Part shown: piece after piece, positions 5,062-8,636 of the stretch | How the letters are laid out: each line of letters starts with the position of its first letter | Position numbering within the stretch: position 1 is the first letter of the stretch | NCBI RefSeq assembly: GCF_036965165.1 | Contig: NZ_JBALOX010000086.1 | Coordinates: 1 to 8,636 of the forward strand | Length of the DNA: 8,636 nt | Origin: Ferdinandcohnia sp036965165 | Lineage (GTDB): Bacteria > Bacillota > Bacilli > Bacillales > Bacillaceae_L | Direction of reading: 5' to 3' | The notes under the pieces: model-generated | Seen by the model: the letters and a program-made list of their open reading frames with translations, nothing else | Databases searched by the model: none | Told to the model about the DNA's origin: nothing | Program-made: the position numbers and the translations under genes

Positions 5062-6816
5062 ATGAAAATCTTTAAGGATTTAATGTGGTTTTTTAAGCAG
5101 GAGAAAAAATCATATATAACTGGTATTTTATTATTGCTTGTCGTTGCTTTGCTAGAGCTTGTTCCACCCAAGGTCATTGGTATGACAGTTGATTTTATTG
5201 CACAAGGAACACTAACGAAAGAAATTTTATTTAAATGGCTGGCTCTATTATTTGCAACTGCATGTACCGTTTATATCGTTCGGTTCTTTTGGAGAATCAT
5301 GATCTTTGGCTCATCCGTAAAATTAGCAAGATTACTAAGAAATCGTCTGTATGAGCATTTTACAAAAATGTCACAGAGCTTCTTCCAAAAAAGAAGAATA
5401 GGCGATTTGATGGCCCATTCAACAAATGATTTACAGGCGATTCAGCAAACGGCTGGCTCAGGTGTACTAACATTAGTCGATTCACTTGCTACAGGTGGAT
5501 TCGTACTACTGACAATGGCGTTTACAATCAATTGGAAGCTCACATTAATCTGTTTGATTCCATTGCCTTTTATGGCACTTTCAACGAATTATTATGGAAC
5601 ACTATTACATAGACATTTTCACAAGGCGCAAGAAGCATTCTCAAGCCTTAATGATAAAGTGCAGGAGAGTGTAAGCGGAATTAAGGTTATTAAAACCTTT
5701 GGGCAAGAGGATGAGGATATAGAATCATTCCGAAAGCAGTCTGATGATGTTGTTCAAAAAAATCTTAAGGTTGCAAAGGTTGATGCCCTTTATGATCCAA
5801 CGATTTCATTAATAGTGGGAATGTCCTTCTTTCTAGCTATTGTGTTTGGTTCTAGATATGTACTTGCAGGAGAAATGACGCTTGGGGAATTGGTTACTTT
5901 TACTACTTATTTAGGGTTGCTCATATGGCCATTACTTGCATTTGGCTGGCTGTTTAATATTGTGGAACGGGGGAGAGCATCCTATGATCGTGTCTCAAAC
6001 CTCCTTGCTGAACCAATGGAAATCATAGATTGTGAGAATGCTAGCGAAACGACACCTACAGGTGATATTGAGTATTCCATTTCTCAATTTTCTTTTCCAG
6101 GGGAGTCAAAACAAACCCTCGATGGGATCAAGTTTAACTTACAAAGAGGTCAAACACTTGGAATTGTTGGGAAGACGGGTGCAGGTAAAACGACTTTGTT
6201 AAAATTATTAATTCGAGAAATTGAAGGTTATGAAGGCAAAATATTAATCGGTGAAAAAGAGATTAAAGCTTATACATTGGATGCCTTACGTAAGGGAATT
6301 GGCTATGTGCCGCAGGATCATTTTCTTTTTTCTGCGACAGTAGCGGATAATATTGCGTTTGCTAAGCACGATGCGTCAATGTCTGACATTATGGAGGCTG
6401 CAAAGCTTGCTAATATTCATGAGGATATTTTACAGTTCACAGATGGATATGAGACGGTCGTTGGTGAACGAGGAGTTTCATTATCGGGAGGCCAAAAGCA
6501 ACGAATTTCCATTGCAAGGGCACTGTTGATGAACCCAGAAATTTTGATTCTTGATGACTCCTTATCAGCGGTAGATGCTAAGACGGAAGAGGAAATATTA
6601 AGAGCCTTAAGGGAAAATCGAGAAGGGAAAACCACGTTCATTACATCACATCGTTTGAGCGCAATTCAGCACGCAAATCAAATTCTCGTAATAGAAGATG
6701 GCAGGATTGCTCAGCATGGTACGCACGATGAGCTAATGGAAGAGGGAGGATGGTATCGAGATATGTATCATCGCCAACAGCTTGAATCACTTGTTGAGCA
6801 TGGAGGTAAAGCATGA
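5062..6816 (+). CDS. Heterodimeric ABC exporter subunit with degenerate ATPase site (BmrC/YheI-like)
   Basis: This 584-residue half-transporter is a type IV ABC exporter: six membrane helices (about residues 16-310) fused to a cytosolic nucleotide-binding domain. It shows Walker A GKTGAGKT (370-377), Q-loop Gln418, canonical signature LSGGQ (474-478), Walker B ILILD ending at Asp498 and H-loop His530. The residue after Walker B is Asp499, not the catalytic Glu (LDDSLSAVD), as in B. subtilis BmrC, so its own Walker site is the non-hydrolytic one of a heterodimer. Sequence resembles BmrC (YheI, 585 residues) along its length, for example WFF, RTGDLMA-like RIGDLMAHSTNDLQA and LTLVDS. The start is set by CGGAGG (5048-5053). 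The next gene overlaps by four bases, so the two subunits are translationally coupled. Substrate is unknown; BmrCD exports drugs. Confidence 0.93.
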   Translation: MKIFKDLMWFFKQEKKSYITGILLLLVVALLELVPPKVIGMTVDFIAQGTLTKEILFKWLALLFATACTVYIVRFFWRIMIFGSSVKLARLLRNRLYEHFTKMSQSFFQKRRIGDLMAHSTNDLQAIQQTAGSGVLTLVDSLATGGFVLLTMAFTINWKLTLICLIPLPFMALSTNYYGTLLHRHFHKAQEAFSSLNDKVQESVSGIKVIKTFGQEDEDIESFRKQSDDVVQKNLKVAKVDALYDPTISLIVGMSFFLAIVFGSRYVLAGEMTLGELVTFTTYLGLLIWPLLAFGWLFNIVERGRASYDRVSNLLAEPMEIIDCENASETTPTGDIEYSISQFSFPGESKQTLDGIKFNLQRGQTLGIVGKTGAGKTTLLKLLIREIEGYEGKILIGEKEIKAYTLDALRKGIGYVPQDHFLFSATVADNIAFAKHDASMSDIMEAAKLANIHEDILQFTDGYETVVGERGVSLSGGQKQRISIARALLMNPEILILDDSLSAVDAKTEEEILRALRENREGKTTFITSHRLSAIQHANQILVIEDGRIAQHGTHDELMEEGGWYRDMYHRQQLESLVEHGGKA

Positions 6817-8597
6817 ACAAAATGTCAAATAAAGAACAAAGGCGCACGTTAATAAGGCTCCTATCTTATACCAAATCACATACTAAGGAATTCGTGTTTG
6901 CATTTGCTTTGCTCTTAGTTGCAACTCTAGCGGACATCATTGGGCCGATATTAATTAAAATTTTCATCGATGACTATTTAACCCCACGTCATCTCCTGGT
7001 CCAACCATTAGTATATTTAGGGGCAATCTATCTTTTTATACATTTTACAAAGGTAATTCTTCAATATTTTCAACTTGTCAAATTTCAGGAAATCGCCTTG
7101 AAGATTATTCGTGAAATGAGGATAGAGGTATTCTCAAAAGTTCACAAGCTAGGATTGAAATATTTTGATAAAACGCCGGGCGGAAGTATTGTATCAAGGG
7201 TTACAAATGACACGGAGGCAATTAAGGATATGTTTGTCGAGGTTGTAGCCACGTTTGTACAAAATGGTGTATTTTTAATCGGTGTTTTTATTGCGATGTT
7301 TTATCTAAATGTTAAACTAGCTTTGTTTTGCTTAGTGTTAATACCGATTATATTTATTTTGATGCAAACATATCGTAAATTCAGTTCAAGGTACTACCAT
7401 GATATGAGGGAACGACTAAGTCAGTTGAATGCAAAACTCAATGAATCGCTTCAAGGAATGGCAATCATCCAGGTGTTTCGTCAGGAAAAAAGATTGCGTC
7501 GTGAATTTGCTGAGATCAATGATGCTCATTATCAAGCGGGAATTAAAAATATAAAGCTTGATGGACTTTTATTACGGCCAGCAGTTGATTTTATTTATAT
7601 TGTGACGATTATTTTAGTTTTAAGCTTTTTTGGAATTTCTGCACTTGAAAGCCCGATTGAAATCGGAGTCCTTTTTGCCTTTGTAAATTACCTTGAACGA
7701 TTTTTCGAACCGGTTAATCATATGATGATGCGTTTATCGCTTTTACAGCAAGCTGTTGTCGCATCCAAGCGGGTATTTGAGCTTCTTGATCATGATGAAC
7801 TAGCACCTCAAACGATTGGAAATGAGAAACCATCGATCGATAAAGGGGAAATTGAATTTAAAAATGTTAGCTTTTCCTATGATGGAAAGCGAGATGTTTT
7901 AAAAAATATCTCATTTACAGCAAAAAAAGGTGAGACTGTCGCACTTGTCGGACATACGGGGAGTGGAAAAAGTTCAATCATCAATTTATTAATGAGGTTT
8001 TATGAGATAGAGCGTGGAACTGTATTAATTGACGGACATTCGATTCAATCATATGAAAATAACGAATTACGTCAAAGGATAGGTCTCGTGCTTCAGGATC
8101 CATTTTTATTTGTCGGAACGATAAAGGAAAATCTTCGTTTAAACAATCCGGATATTACTGACCAGGAAATCTATGAGGCAGTAAAATTCGTTCAAGCAGA
8201 TCATTTTATCGAAAAACTGGAAAATGGATATGATTATCAAGTTGTCGAGCGCGGTTCAACCTTCTCAAGTGGTCAAAGGCAGTTATTGGCTTTTGCACGT
8301 ACCATTGTAACCAATCCGAAAATTTTGGTTCTTGATGAAGCTACGGCAAATATTGATACTGAAACTGAAGAAGAAATTCAAAAGGCTCTCGAAAAAATGA
8401 GGCAGGGAAGAACGACAATCGCGATTGCCCATCGCTTATCTACAATTCAAGACGCCAATTTAATTTTAGTATTACATCAAGGAGAAATTGTTGAAAGAGG
8501 AACACATCAGGAATTATTAGCACATAAAGGATTATATTACAAAATGTTTTTACTACAGAATGGTAGTTTAGATAATGTAGAAAAAGCAGTTTTGTAA
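6813..8597 (+). CDS. Heterodimeric ABC exporter subunit with catalytic Glu (BmrD/YheH-like)
   Basis: This 594-residue partner half-transporter has six membrane helices (about 25-320) plus a nucleotide-binding domain. It shows Walker A GHTGSGKS (380-387), Q-loop Gln428, signature FSSGQ (484-488), Walker B ending at Asp508 followed by catalytic Glu509 (LDEATANIDTETE) and H-loop His540. The degenerate signature here (FSSGQ instead of LSGGQ) faces the Asp-containing site of the upstream protein, while Glu509 faces that protein's intact LSGGQ. This gives one dead and one active ATPase site, as in BmrC/BmrD. It is about 80 residues shorter than B. subtilis BmrD (673) because it lacks BmrD's large extracellular insertion between the first two helices. 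The start ATG overlaps the upstream stop (ATGA) and has GGAGGT 5 bases before it; Met4 (6822) is a less well spaced alternative. A truncated hairpin follows the stop. Confidence 0.93.
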   Translation: MNKMSNKEQRRTLIRLLSYTKSHTKEFVFAFALLLVATLADIIGPILIKIFIDDYLTPRHLLVQPLVYLGAIYLFIHFTKVILQYFQLVKFQEIALKIIREMRIEVFSKVHKLGLKYFDKTPGGSIVSRVTNDTEAIKDMFVEVVATFVQNGVFLIGVFIAMFYLNVKLALFCLVLIPIIFILMQTYRKFSSRYYHDMRERLSQLNAKLNESLQGMAIIQVFRQEKRLRREFAEINDAHYQAGIKNIKLDGLLLRPAVDFIYIVTIILVLSFFGISALESPIEIGVLFAFVNYLERFFEPVNHMMMRLSLLQQAVVASKRVFELLDHDELAPQTIGNEKPSIDKGEIEFKNVSFSYDGKRDVLKNISFTAKKGETVALVGHTGSGKSSIINLLMRFYEIERGTVLIDGHSIQSYENNELRQRIGLVLQDPFLFVGTIKENLRLNNPDITDQEIYEAVKFVQADHFIEKLENGYDYQVVERGSTFSSGQRQLLAFARTIVTNPKILVLDEATANIDTETEEEIQKALEKMRQGRTTIAIAHRLSTIQDANLILVLHQGEIVERGTHQELLAHKGLYYKMFLLQNGSLDNVEKAVL

Positions 8598-8603
8598 ACA
8601 TGT

Positions 8604-8636
8604 AAAAAAGCCTCTCATGGGTGGTTACCCCTAAAA
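8604..8636 (+). terminator. Left half of a probable terminator, cut by the window end
   Basis: Seven bases after the ABC operon stop, AAAAAAGCCTCT (8604-8615) is the typical 5' arm of a Bacillus terminator whose 3' arm (AGAGGCTTTTTT) would lie just past the window. A small internal repeat GGGT/ACCC (8619-8630) sits in the would-be loop. It cannot be confirmed from the window. Confidence 0.4.

Noticed and set aside
1..8636. CRISPR arrays, insertion sequences, tRNA or rRNA genes, prophage or attachment sites
   Set aside because: No regularly spaced direct repeats, transposase motifs, terminal inverted repeats or RNA-gene signatures were seen. Apart from the yneA position and the ABC pair, the window is ordinary core chromosome.

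Overview
The window is chromosomal DNA from a low-GC Gram-positive, endospore-forming member of the Bacillaceae. The evidence is the gene set and order lexA | (yneA position) - ynzC - tkt - sirA - yneF, which matches the lexA/tkt neighbourhood of Bacillus subtilis, together with AT-rich sequence, strong AGGAGG-type ribosome binding sites and Cheo-box type LexA operators. A 95-base run of N inside tkt shows it is a draft assembly.

Layout. Positions 1-195 hold no recognisable gene, only two back-to-back hairpin terminators: one for an unseen rightward gene and one for lexA. lexA runs leftward (196-822). The 229-base lexA/1052 intergenic region carries a lexA promoter, a near-consensus rightward promoter and three LexA-box matches. 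That rightward promoter reads into a 30-codon membrane micropeptide sitting exactly where B. subtilis has yneA, the SOS division inhibitor; yneB is absent. ynzC (1231-1461) follows with its own weak promoter and a strong terminator, then tkt (1548-3522, interrupted by the N run) and a terminator.

sirA (3665-4105), the sporulation inhibitor of DNA replication, has a Spo0A-box match upstream. yneF (4193-4420), a one-helix membrane protein, ends at a long bidirectional terminator. That terminator is shared with a convergent VOC/glyoxalase-fold gene (4506-4895, minus strand) broken by a single in-frame TAA. Reading away from it is a two-gene operon (5062-8597) for a heterodimeric ABC exporter resembling BmrC/BmrD (YheI/YheH), with ATGA overlap and one degenerate and one canonical ATPase site.

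How the parts work together. The left end is an SOS module: LexA represses itself and, through the clustered operators, the divergent micropeptide. tkt is housekeeping pentose-phosphate metabolism. sirA links sporulation entry to DnaA inhibition. The ABC pair is probably a drug or lipid exporter replacing the ccdA-side neighbours of B. subtilis. The most unusual item is the SOS-controlled 30-residue single-helix ORF. It looks like a YneA reduced to its membrane anchor, or an independent division inhibitor of similar size to Caulobacter SidA.
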